Source of the DNA: Geomonas paludis
GTDB taxonomy: Bacteria > Desulfobacterota > Desulfuromonadia > Geobacterales > Geobacteraceae
DNA: 64,000 bases
Assembly (NCBI RefSeq): GCF_014193585.1
Contig: NZ_BLXY01000001.1
Location: 540,033 to 604,032 of the forward strand
Direction of reading: 5' to 3'
Shown piece after piece: positions 1 to 7,474 of the stretch (positions within the stretch are counted from its first letter, which is position 1; every line of letters begins with the position of its first letter). The translations under genes and the position numbers were made by a program. The notes beneath the pieces are model-generated. The model saw only the letters and a program-made list of their open reading frames with translations, was not told the origin of the DNA and ran no database searches.

Positions 1-45
1 GGGTGCGTTGCCCCTGCCTGCCAGCCGCCGTGAAAGGAGAACGAT

Positions 46-1098
46 TTGGACAAACCCATCATCGCCGTCACCATGGGCGATCCCTCCGGCATCGGGCCGG
101 AGATCATCGCCGCCTCCCTGGCCGACCCCGCCGTTACGGCGCTCTGCCGGCCGCTTATCCTCGGCGACCGCGGCGCCATCGAGCGCGGCATCGCCGTGGC
201 GGGCGCCAACCTCTCCATCGTCTCCGCCCCGGACCTCATCCCCCCGGCCGACCCGGCCCCGGGAATCCTCTATCTGCGCGAACTCTCCGCCCTCCAACCG
301 GACCAGATGGTCTACGGACGCCCCAGCCCTGCGGGAGGCGACGCCTGCTACCGCTACATCTGCGAGGCGGCGAGACTGTGCATGGACGGCACGGTGGCGG
401 CCATGGCCACCGCTCCTATCAACAAGGAGTCGCTGAACAGCGCCGGGCACCATTTTCCCGGGCACACGGAACTGCTGGCGGAACTGACCGGCGGGCACGA
501 GGTGGTGATGATGCTGGCGGGGGACCGGCTTCGGGTCACCCTGGTGACCATCCACGAGGCGCTGGCCCAGGTGCCGGAGCTCGTCACCTTCGACCGCGTC
601 CTGGCCACCATCAGGATCACCAACGAATCGCTGTCGCGCTGGTTCTGCAAAGCCCCGCGCCTGGCCGTGCTGGCCCTCAACCCGCACTGCGGCGAGGGTG
701 GCATGTTCGGCGACGAGGAAAGCCGGATCATCGCACCGGCGGTGGCCGCGGCGCGGGAAGAGGGGATCGACGCGGTGGGGCCCCTCTCCGCCGACACCCT
801 GTTCCACTTCGCCGCCCAGGGAGGCTACGACGCCGTGGTCTGCATGTACCACGACCAGGGGCTCATCCCGCTCAAGCTCTTGCACTTCGACGACGGGGTC
901 AACGTCACCCTCGGCCTCCCCATCATCCGTACCTCCGTCGACCACGGCACCGCCTACGACTTGGCCGGCACCGGCCAGGCCAGTCCCGCCAGCATGAAGG
1001 CCGCCCTGGTCATGGCCGCGCAGATGGCGCAGACGGGAAGCAACGACGCGATACAAGATCCCTCTCCCTCCGGGAGAGGGTGCCCGAAGGGCGGGTGA
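46..1098 (+). CDS. pdxA: 4-hydroxythreonine-4-phosphate dehydrogenase
   Basis: PdxA oxidises 4-phosphohydroxy-L-threonine with NAD in pyridoxal phosphate synthesis (DXP-dependent route, cytosolic). The N-terminus reads ITMGDPSGIGPE, the family signature. Metal-binding histidines are visible in NSAGHHFPGHTE and in YHDQGLIPLK near residue 270. The start is a TTG preceded by AAAGGAGA about 6 nt upstream; no better start is seen. The protein is 350 aa against about 330 for the family. The extra C-terminal residues (DPSPSGRGCPKGG) are translated from a dispersed palindromic repeat, so the natural stop seems to have been replaced by reading into that repeat. The family assignment is firm; the functional effect of the tail is unknown. 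Confidence 0.95.
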   Translation: MDKPIIAVTMGDPSGIGPEIIAASLADPAVTALCRPLILGDRGAIERGIAVAGANLSIVSAPDLIPPADPAPGILYLRELSALQPDQMVYGRPSPAGGDACYRYICEAARLCMDGTVAAMATAPINKESLNSAGHHFPGHTELLAELTGGHEVVMMLAGDRLRVTLVTIHEALAQVPELVTFDRVLATIRITNESLSRWFCKAPRLAVLALNPHCGEGGMFGDEESRIIAPAVAAAREEGIDAVGPLSADTLFHFAAQGGYDAVVCMYHDQGLIPLKLLHFDDGVNVTLGLPIIRTSVDHGTAYDLAGTGQASPASMKAALVMAAQMAQTGSNDAIQDPSPSGRGCPKGG

Positions 1099-1165
1099 GG
1101 GATGTCGGCAGAATCCCCTCACCCTGACCCTCTCCCAGAGGGAGAGGGGATTGTGGACCACGGGA
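1057..1165. repeat. Dispersed palindromic GC-rich repeat, copy 1
   Basis: Two inverted arms, each itself a small palindrome (CCCTCTCCCTCCGGGAGAGG and the CCTCTCCCAGAGGGAGAGGG type), are joined by GGGCGGGTGAGGG...CCCCTCACCCTGACC. The whole could fold as one long hairpin. The first arm overlaps the last codons of pdxA. Similar elements lie near 2.26-2.39 kb and 61.93-62.05 kb. It could act as a terminator or mRNA stabiliser, or be a REP/MITE-like element; only the structure is visible. Confidence 0.85.
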
Positions 1166-1199
1166 TGGGTGAAGCTGCCATCTGCGACGCTGGTTGCGC

Positions 1200-1246
1200 C
1201 TTCCCCCCCACCCTGACCCTCCCCCGCCAGGGGGGGAGGGGAATGT
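1200..1246. repeat. Short related palindromic repeat
   Basis: A CCCCCCCACCCTGACCCTCC arm followed by a GGGGGGGAGGGG arm resembles half of the neighbouring dispersed repeat. It sits just upstream of the glycosyltransferase gene, which keeps its own Shine-Dalgarno (GAAAGGAA). Confidence 0.6.
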
Positions 1247-1264
1247 ACGAAAGGAACCGCTGAT

Positions 1265-2242
1265 ATGAAATGGAAGAAATACCTCCTCTGGGGCGCCGGC
1301 CTTTTTGCCGTGTACGCCATTTACGTCGCCGTCTCGCTCTTTTTCCTGCCGCCGGTCACCGCGCTCAAGGACAAGAAGACCAACATGACCATCCAGGTCA
1401 AGGACTGGCAGGGCAATTACCACCCGCTGGTGGTCGGTCCCAAGAACCGCTACTGGACCCCCCTTTCCCAGATCCCCTCGGAGATGAAGTGGGCCGTGAT
1501 CCTCGCCGAGGACGCCTCTTTCTACAAGCACGAGGGGATCGACGTGAAGGCGATCAAGGAGGCGATCAAGTACGACCTGGAGAAGCAGAGCTTCGCCCGC
1601 GGCGCCTCCACCATCACCCAGCAGGTGGCGAAGAACCTGTTCCTCTCCCGGGAGAAGACCCTGACCCGCAAGGCGAAGGAGCTCTACCTGGCCAAGCGCA
1701 TGGAGCAGGAGATCACCAAGGGGCGCATCATCGAACTCTACCTGAACGTGATCGAACTGGGGCCCATGGTACACGGCATCGGCCACGGGGCGCGCTACTA
1801 CTTCGGCAAGTCCCCGGCCGCGCTCACCCCGCGCGAATGCGCCTTCCTGGCGGCCATGCTCCCGGGGCCGCGCGTCGCCTACAACCCGTACAAGAACCTG
1901 GACAAGGTGCTCAAGCGTTCCAACATGATCCTCAGGCTCTTGGCCAACAAGGGGGTCCTTTCCTCCGGCGAGTACCAGGCGGCGTTGGCCGAGATGCCCA
2001 ACATCGGCCGGATGCAGAGAAAGGTCGACGAGAGTATCAAGCAGGTCGAGGTCATGGCCAACCACACCAGTGCAACCGTGCCGCAGGGGCTGGACAAACA
2101 GCCGGAGCAGGGGCCTGCCGCGCCCGCCGCAGGAGCCCCGACCGAGCAGCACCCGCCGGCCGCCGGGGAACCCGCGCCGGAGAAGCCGCAGGAAGGCGCC
2201 GTACCCGCCAAGGAAGCCGCGCCCGCACAGGATAAGCAGTAG
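1265..2242 (+). CDS. Monofunctional peptidoglycan glycosyltransferase (GT51, MtgA-like)
   Basis: Polymerises lipid II into glycan strands at the outer face of the inner membrane. One N-terminal TM helix (about residues 6-28) precedes a GT51 domain at about 55-250. Motifs are EDASFYKHEG with the catalytic Glu, RGASTITQQVAKNLFLS, KAKELYLAKRMEQ...GRIIELYLN and ARYYFGK. No transpeptidase domain follows, so it is the monofunctional type. The last ~65 residues are a Pro/Ala/Glu-rich low-complexity tail (APAAGAPTEQHPPAAGEPA style), unusual for MtgA and likely an extended periplasmic arm. It is flanked by dispersed repeats on both sides and is probably transcribed alone or with pdxA. Confidence 0.9.
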   Translation: MKWKKYLLWGAGLFAVYAIYVAVSLFFLPPVTALKDKKTNMTIQVKDWQGNYHPLVVGPKNRYWTPLSQIPSEMKWAVILAEDASFYKHEGIDVKAIKEAIKYDLEKQSFARGASTITQQVAKNLFLSREKTLTRKAKELYLAKRMEQEITKGRIIELYLNVIELGPMVHGIGHGARYYFGKSPAALTPRECAFLAAMLPGPRVAYNPYKNLDKVLKRSNMILRLLANKGVLSSGEYQAALAEMPNIGRMQRKVDESIKQVEVMANHTSATVPQGLDKQPEQGPAAPAAGAPTEQHPPAAGEPAPEKPQEGAVPAKEAAPAQDKQ

Positions 2243-2259
2243 CAGCGAGTCGATAACCT

Positions 2260-2393
2260 CACGCCCCCCCTCCCTCTCCCTCCGGGAGAGGGCCGGGGTG
2301 AGGGCGCTGCAATGGCCAACACCCCAGGTTGCTGCACTTCCTCGGGGCAATGCCCTCACCCCTACCCCTCTCCCGGAGGGCGAGGGGAAACGG
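2260..2393. repeat. Dispersed palindromic GC-rich repeat, copy 2
   Basis: Has the same architecture as the copy at the end of pdxA: CCCTCCCTCTCCCTCCGGGA arm, GGGGTGAGGGC, an unrelated ~50 bp centre, then GCCCTCACCCCTACCCCTC and CTCCCGGAGGG. It lies immediately downstream of the glycosyltransferase stop, where it may end transcription. Confidence 0.8.
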
Positions 2394-2419
2394 CCGCCAT
2401 CCCGGCATCCCGGCATCCC

Positions 2420-2482
2420 ATCACTCCCATCACTCCCATCACTCCCATCACTCCCATCACTCCCATCACTCCCATCACTCCC
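2420..2482. repeat. 9-bp tandem array (ATCACTCCC x7)
   Basis: Seven perfect head-to-tail copies of ATCACTCCC, followed by a partial copy. It is preceded by two CATCCCGGC-type units that look like degenerate members. There are no spacers, so this is a simple-sequence (VNTR-like) array and not a CRISPR. It is intergenic, about 115 bp upstream of the HD-GYP regulator. Confidence 0.95.
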
Positions 2483-2601
2483 ATCATCGGCTCTCCCCCT
2501 CGCTTAGCCTTGTCTTAGAATTCTCCCCCTCAAGTTCCCATTAAATCTGCCGAAAACTACCAAGAAGACGAATCTGCGTCACAAGCTACTGGAGAAGTGT
2601 G

Positions 2602-3675
2602 ATGGAAACAGCTATATCAGGCCGCGTCGTCCTTGTAGACGACGACCCTTATGTCTTGGAAAGCGTAGCGCTGCTCCTCTCTGTGAGCGGCTTCGAGGTG
2701 CATCCGTTCTCGAACGGCATGGACGCCCTGGAACTTTTGCGCCAGTCGCCTCCGGACGTGGTGCTCACCGACGTCAACATGCCCCAGATGTCGGGCATCG
2801 AGCTTCTGGAGCAGATCCACGAGTTCGACCGGGACATCCCGGTGATCCTGATGACGGCCTACGCGGAGCTGGAGATGGCGGTCTCGGCCATCAAGAAGGG
2901 TGCCTTCGACTTCATCATCAAGCCCTTCAAGACGCCCTACCTGATCTACGCCGTGGAAAAGGGGATCAACTACCAGAGACTGTTGCTGGTGGAGAAGAAC
3001 TACAAGGCGGAGCTGGAGCGCCAGGTGCTGGACCGGACCCGGGAACTGGGCGAGGCGCTGGTGCAGATGCGCAGCATGAGCCGCGAGACCATCGAGAGGC
3101 TGACGGCGGCGGCCGAATTGAGGGATGAGGACACCGGCAAGCACATCGCCCGCATCGGCCTTTACGCCAAGCGGCTGGCCGAGCAGCTCGGCATGCCGCG
3201 CGAGTTCGTGGACGGCATCGCCATGGCCTCGCCCATGCACGACGTCGGCAAGATCGGCATCCCGGACGCCATTCTCCTCAAGGCGGGCCCGCTCACCAAC
3301 GAGGAATTCGGCATCATGAAGAGCCACACCTCCATCGGCGGCAAGATCCTGGCCGGCTCCAACCACCTGGTGCTGCAGATGGCCGCTTCCATCGCCAACA
3401 CCCACCATGAACGCTGGGACGGCACCGGCTACCCGCGCGGACTGGTGGGCGACGCCACCCCCATGGAGGGGCGCATCGTCATGCTGGTGGACCAGTACGA
3501 CGCCCTGAGAAGCAAGCGGGTCTACAAACCTGCGCTGGACCACGAAAGGACCGTGGAGATCATCACCAAGGGAGACGGCAGGACCATGCCCCACCACTTC
3601 GATCCCCAGGTGCTGGAGGCATTCGACGCGGCGGCCGCGGATTTCGCCACTATCTACGCCACCCATAACGATTAG
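2602..3675 (+). CDS. Response regulator with HD-GYP domain (probable c-di-GMP phosphodiesterase)
   Basis: A receiver domain (about residues 8-125; acidic VDDDP pocket, phospho-acceptor Asp in [10 protein letters not shown], conserved Lys in IIKPF) is joined by a coiled linker to an HD-GYP domain. The catalytic pair is [11 protein letters not shown] at about 212 and [14 protein letters not shown] at about 268, both intact, so hydrolysis of c-di-GMP is expected. A GTG lies directly before the ATG; the ATG is preferred because GGAGAAG lies 4 nt upstream. Only 13 nt separate it from the downstream GGDEF protein, so the two are probably co-transcribed and act on the same messenger in opposite directions. 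The partner kinase is not identified. Confidence 0.92.
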   Translation: METAISGRVVLVDDDPYVLESVALLLSVSGFEVHPFSNGMDALELLRQSPPDVVLTDVNMPQMSGIELLEQIHEFDRDIPVILMTAYAELEMAVSAIKKGAFDFIIKPFKTPYLIYAVEKGINYQRLLLVEKNYKAELERQVLDRTRELGEALVQMRSMSRETIERLTAAAELRDEDTGKHIARIGLYAKRLAEQLGMPREFVDGIAMASPMHDVGKIGIPDAILLKAGPLTNEEFGIMKSHTSIGGKILAGSNHLVLQMAASIANTHHERWDGTGYPRGLVGDATPMEGRIVMLVDQYDALRSKRVYKPALDHERTVEIITKGDGRTMPHHFDPQVLEAFDAAAADFATIYATHND

Positions 3676-3688
3676 TTCCCAAGAAGCA

Positions 3689-6133
3689 ATGGTCAGGTTC
3701 AGCCTGAAAATAAAACTGGCGCTGGTGGTCCTGCTCCTGATCGGCATCGTGAGCACGGGAGTGGCCGGGCTCGGCCTCATGTTCTTCGTCAAGGAGTTCA
3801 AGGCCAGCATGGCCAGCCGTCAGTATTCCGTGGTCACCGCCATGGCCGCCAACATGGATGACCGCATCGCGTCGGCGCAGCGGGAACTGGCCGCCGTGGC
3901 GATGAGCATCCCTCCCTCGCTGGCGGCCGATCCGCAGCGCCTGCAATACTTCCTCGACTCCCGCCTCGACCTGCACCAGGTCTTCACCGACGGCACCGGA
4001 TTCTACTCCCCCAAGGGAATCCTGCTCGCTTCCGCCCCGGGGCAGACCCTTTTCCTCGGCAAGGATTTTTCCAGCCGCGAATACTTCATCCGCACGGTGG
4101 CCTCCGGAAAGCCGTACATCTCGGAACCGCTGATCTCCGCGCGCGGGACCCTGCTGGTGGTCTTCACCGCCCCCGTGCTGGGGCCGGACGGCACCCTGAT
4201 CGGCGTGCTGGGGGGGAGGGTGGAGCTCGCCGAGGAAAACTTCCTGAGCCGGTTGGGGCGGTTGCGGGTCGGTGACGGCGGCAACTTCTTCCTGTTCAAC
4301 GACCAGCGGCGCATGATCGTGCACCCGAACCGGGACCGGATCCCGCTGCCGCTGCCGCCGGCGGGTCAGCAGGAACTCCTGGACCGGGTCATCGGCGGCT
4401 ACGAGGGGAGCGGCGAGATGACCGGCCCCTCCGGCGTTGCCGGCATCTATTCCTTCAAGAGGCTGCAGTCGACCAGGTGGATCCTGGCGGCGGAGCGCCC
4501 GCTGTCGGAGGCGTACGAGCCGATCTACCGCGCCCGCGCCCTGGTGCTGTACAGCCTGGCCGCGCTCCTTCCCGTGGCCCTCATCTTCGTCTGGCTTTTC
4601 GTCGGGCGCCTGACCGCCCCCTTGCTGACCTTTGCCGCCAGGGTGCGCAGCATGGGGGAGGGGACCTCCTTCGAACCGATGCCGCTGCAGAGCCGGGACG
4701 AGATCGGCGAGCTGGTGCAGGCCTTCAACGCCATGATGCAGGAACTGACCAGCCAGAGGAGACGGCTGGAGCACGAGAAGGGGTTCGCCGTACAGCTCCT
4801 GCAGCACAGCGCGCTCCCCTGTTTCGTCATCGACGCCGAGCACCGGGTCATCATCTGGAACAAGGCGATCGAGGAGCTGACCGGCGTCGGCGCCGAGCAG
4901 CAGGTGGGGAAAGCGGAGGCGTGGCGCGCCTTCTACGGCGAGCAGCGCCGCATGCTGGCCGACGTCGTCGTGGACGGCACGCTGCACGAGATGGCCGACC
5001 TCTACGACTGCTACGCCGACTCGGAGCTGATCCCGGAAGGGCTGCGTGCCGAGGGGTGGTACCGGCTCAAGGGGAAGCAGCGCTACCTCTGCTTCGATGC
5101 CGCGCCGATCCGGGACAGCGAGGGGAACGTGGTGGCCGCCATCGAGACCCTGCAGGACGTGACCGTGAAGGCCAAGACCGAGGAGCGTTTGACCAACATG
5201 GTGGAGGCCATCGGCGAGAGCGAGGAGCGCTTCCGGCGCCTGGTGGAACTCTCGCTGGACGGCATCGCCATCCTGGTCGGCCGCCGCTTCGTCTTCATCA
5301 ACCCCGCCGGCAGCGAACTGCTGGGGTGCCAGTCCCCGGACCAGCTCATGGGGCGGGAGATGCTGGAGTTCATCGAGCGGGATTCGATACCGCTGTTCCT
5401 GGAGCAGGTGAGCTACGCGGAGCAGGGGGAGAGCAGCGCGCCCTGGATCGAGGAGCGGCTGTTGCGCAACGACCGGACCAGCATAGAGGTCGAGCTGGGG
5501 GTGGGGCCCTTCGTCTACCGGGGCGAGCGGGCGCTGCAGGTGATCTTCCGGGACATCACGGAACGCAAGCTGGCCAAGGCGCGGCTGGAGAGCCTGGCCC
5601 ACTACGACTCGCTCACCTCGCTGCCGAACCGGGTGCTGTTCTTCGATCGCCTCAAGCACGCGCTCTCCGAGGCGAAGCGCTACCACCACCCGATGGCGCT
5701 CATGTACCTCGACCTGGACTGCTTCAAGGAAGTCAACGACCGCTTCGGCCATGCCGCGGGGGACGCCGTGCTCATGGAGGCGGGACAGCGGCTCAAGGAT
5801 TGCGTGCGCGCCTGCGACATGGTGGCGCGCATGGGAGGGGACGAGTTCACCATCATCCTCACCAAGATGGCCGAGCCCCGGGACGCTGCGGTGGTAGCGG
5901 AGAGGATCATCCAGGCCTTTGCCCGTCCCTTCCGGGTGGAGGGGGACGAGGCGGGCGTCGGGGTGAGCATCGGGGTCTGCATCTACCCGGACTGCGGCGA
6001 CGATCTGGACGGGATGGTGCGTGCGGCGGACGGCGCGATGTACCGCGCCAAGCAGGAAGGAAAGAACGTGTACCGCTTCCACTCCCCGGAACAGGGGGAG
6101 GGAAGCGGCATACAGGAAGGGGCTACAGCCTGA
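3689..6133 (+). CDS. Membrane sensor diguanylate cyclase (Cache-HAMP-PAS-PAS-GGDEF)
   Basis: 814 aa. TM1 at about 8-34, a periplasmic Cache-like sensor to about 283 (VFTDGTGFYSPKG, SREYFIRTVASGKPYIS), TM2 at about 285-307, HAMP to about 355, two PAS domains (about 365-485 and 500-640), and a GGDEF domain to about 800. The active site MGGDEFTII is intact and is preceded at the usual spacing by RACD, the RxxD product-inhibition site, so an active, feedback-regulated cyclase is predicted. The C-terminus overlaps the convergent PP-loop gene by 11 bp. The ligand of the Cache domain cannot be told; small carboxylates or amino acids are typical. Confidence 0.92.
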   Translation: MVRFSLKIKLALVVLLLIGIVSTGVAGLGLMFFVKEFKASMASRQYSVVTAMAANMDDRIASAQRELAAVAMSIPPSLAADPQRLQYFLDSRLDLHQVFTDGTGFYSPKGILLASAPGQTLFLGKDFSSREYFIRTVASGKPYISEPLISARGTLLVVFTAPVLGPDGTLIGVLGGRVELAEENFLSRLGRLRVGDGGNFFLFNDQRRMIVHPNRDRIPLPLPPAGQQELLDRVIGGYEGSGEMTGPSGVAGIYSFKRLQSTRWILAAERPLSEAYEPIYRARALVLYSLAALLPVALIFVWLFVGRLTAPLLTFAARVRSMGEGTSFEPMPLQSRDEIGELVQAFNAMMQELTSQRRRLEHEKGFAVQLLQHSALPCFVIDAEHRVIIWNKAIEELTGVGAEQQVGKAEAWRAFYGEQRRMLADVVVDGTLHEMADLYDCYADSELIPEGLRAEGWYRLKGKQRYLCFDAAPIRDSEGNVVAAIETLQDVTVKAKTEERLTNMVEAIGESEERFRRLVELSLDGIAILVGRRFVFINPAGSELLGCQSPDQLMGREMLEFIERDSIPLFLEQVSYAEQGESSAPWIEERLLRNDRTSIEVELGVGPFVYRGERALQVIFRDITERKLAKARLESLAHYDSLTSLPNRVLFFDRLKHALSEAKRYHHPMALMYLDLDCFKEVNDRFGHAAGDAVLMEAGQRLKDCVRACDMVARMGGDEFTIILTKMAEPRDAAVVAERIIQAFARPFRVEGDEAGVGVSIGVCIYPDCGDDLDGMVRAADGAMYRAKQEGKNVYRFHSPEQGEGSGIQEGATA

Positions 6134-7127
6134 GGGCCTCGACGGCGGCCTCGTCCAGGGCGTTGGTGGTGCTGAACTCGCTCTCGGAGCCGTCGCAGGT
6201 GACGGCGATGGTCGCGGCGGCGCCGGGCTCGGCCTTGGTGTAGCGCAAAAGGATCTGCGCGGCGCGCTCCAGAAGCTCCGGCGAGCTCTCGCCCATGACC
6301 GCCGCCAGCGGGCTCTTCCCTTCCTTCCAGCGCAGGGCGGCCTCACCGGCCTGGATGGCGCGCTCCAAGAGCTCGTTCTCGGCCTCGTTTCTCCCCATGA
6401 CCACCTTGGTGCGGCGCCCGATCCTGAAGTGCCTGCCCAGCTTCAGCATCCGGAAGTCCCTGAGGTTCAGCTGGTCCGAGTGGTCGAAGACGTCGCGGAT
6501 CTTGCCCACGAAGGAGAGCTCGGTCAACAGGCAGCCGCCGGCCGGGCAGGGATAGTTCTTCACGTCCAGTTCCTCGGCCAGTTCGAACTGCTCCTTGCGG
6601 GAGCGCCCCGAGATGGAGAGGAGCTTGTCGCGGTCCACCCACCCTTCCTGCTCCGGGATGGTGGGATTGAAGTGCTTGGCGGAGAGGGGGCGCAGCAGGA
6701 GCCCTTCCAGGCCGCTCTCCCGCTCGATGACGCGCAGGGTGTCGCGGCGCTGGCTCATCGGGCGCTGTCCAAGGACCTCGCCGGTGATCACGAAATCGGC
6801 CCCCGATTGCTCCATGTACTCCTTGGCCTTCTTCAAGAGGTAGATGCGGCAGTCGACGCAGGGGTTCATCCCCTTGCCGTAGCCGTGCTTGGGGTTCCTG
6901 ATGATCTCCAGGTAGTCGGCCCCCTTGTTCATCACCTTGATGGGGATCTTGAATTCCTCCGCAACCCGCACCGCCTCCGACTTGCAGCCGGCGTTCTTGC
7001 CGGTGCAGGTGCAGAAGGGGGAGGTGAAGTTGAGCGCCTCCACGGCGATCCCCTGTTCCAGGAGCACCTTGACGGCGAGGGTGGAATCGAGTCCGCCCGA
7101 GAGCAGGGCGATGGCTTTTCTTTGCAT
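6123..7127 (-). CDS. PP-loop ATPase of the MnmA/ThiI-like tRNA thiolation type
   Basis: The N-terminal PP-loop LLSGGLDSTLA binds and adenylates with ATP. Three cysteine motifs follow: FCTCTGKNAGC near residue 40, GMNPCVDCR near 92 and NYPCPAGGC near 195. The C-terminal third (about 210-290; HFRIGRRTKVVMGRNEAEN) resembles the NFACT-R-like RNA-binding module found with such proteins. This points to sulfur transfer to tRNA uridine; the cysteine set could hold an iron-sulfur cluster, as in TtuA/TtuI-type enzymes, but that is inference. The start has AAGGAG 7 nt upstream. It is convergent with and overlaps the diguanylate cyclase gene. MnmA itself is usually longer and differs in motif, so no symbol is given. 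Confidence 0.75.
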   Translation of the reverse strand: MQRKAIALLSGGLDSTLAVKVLLEQGIAVEALNFTSPFCTCTGKNAGCKSEAVRVAEEFKIPIKVMNKGADYLEIIRNPKHGYGKGMNPCVDCRIYLLKKAKEYMEQSGADFVITGEVLGQRPMSQRRDTLRVIERESGLEGLLLRPLSAKHFNPTIPEQEGWVDRDKLLSISGRSRKEQFELAEELDVKNYPCPAGGCLLTELSFVGKIRDVFDHSDQLNLRDFRMLKLGRHFRIGRRTKVVMGRNEAENELLERAIQAGEAALRWKEGKSPLAAVMGESSPELLERAAQILLRYTKAEPGAAATIAVTCDGSESEFSTTNALDEAAVEALRL

Positions 7128-7474
7128 GCAAACTCCTTATTCAATTGACAATCGATAATTGGCGATTGACAACGCGTGGTCTTTTTCAGTAATGATGGCA
7201 GTGACTTGCAACGCGACTGACAGATAAGCGGGAAGGGATCTGCGTTGAGGTTCTGCTTGATCGAGGTAACCATCCGGGGTATGGCGCTTTCTGGCAGCGC
7301 GGACTTCCAACTATCCTGCCGCCTCGGCATCATCGTCAATTCAGCCTAGGCATTGTCAATTGTCCATTGTCAATTGTCAATCGATTTGTCTGCTCCATTG
7401 TCATTGTCAGTTGATTTGTTTTCGGGTACATTTGCCCCTGGCACGGCCATCTGCAGCATCCTGGAGGTTATGCA
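7128..7474. other. Intergenic region with AT-rich ATTGTCA-type repeats
   Basis: No credible gene. The two ends carry many copies of short ATTGTCA / TTGACAAT words (about 7142-7172 and 7347-7412), partly inverted relative to each other, e.g. AATTGACAATCGAT on the left and AATTGTCAATCGAT on the right. This is far more AT-rich than the flanks and is probably a decayed repeat element. Confidence 0.6.

Noticed and set aside
2420-2482. CRISPR array
   Set aside because: Units are 9 bp and contiguous with no spacers; no cas genes in the window.
3650-6346. 898-codon open frame antisense to the diguanylate cyclase
   Set aside because: Low-complexity, His/Arg/Gly/Val-rich shadow of a high-GC gene; no start signal or domain, while the opposite strand encodes clear Cache, PAS and GGDEF domains.
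7142-7412. Insertion sequence between the PP-loop and PilB-like genes
   Set aside because: Repeated short words at both ends look like terminal repeats, but there is no transposase and arms are short and irregular.
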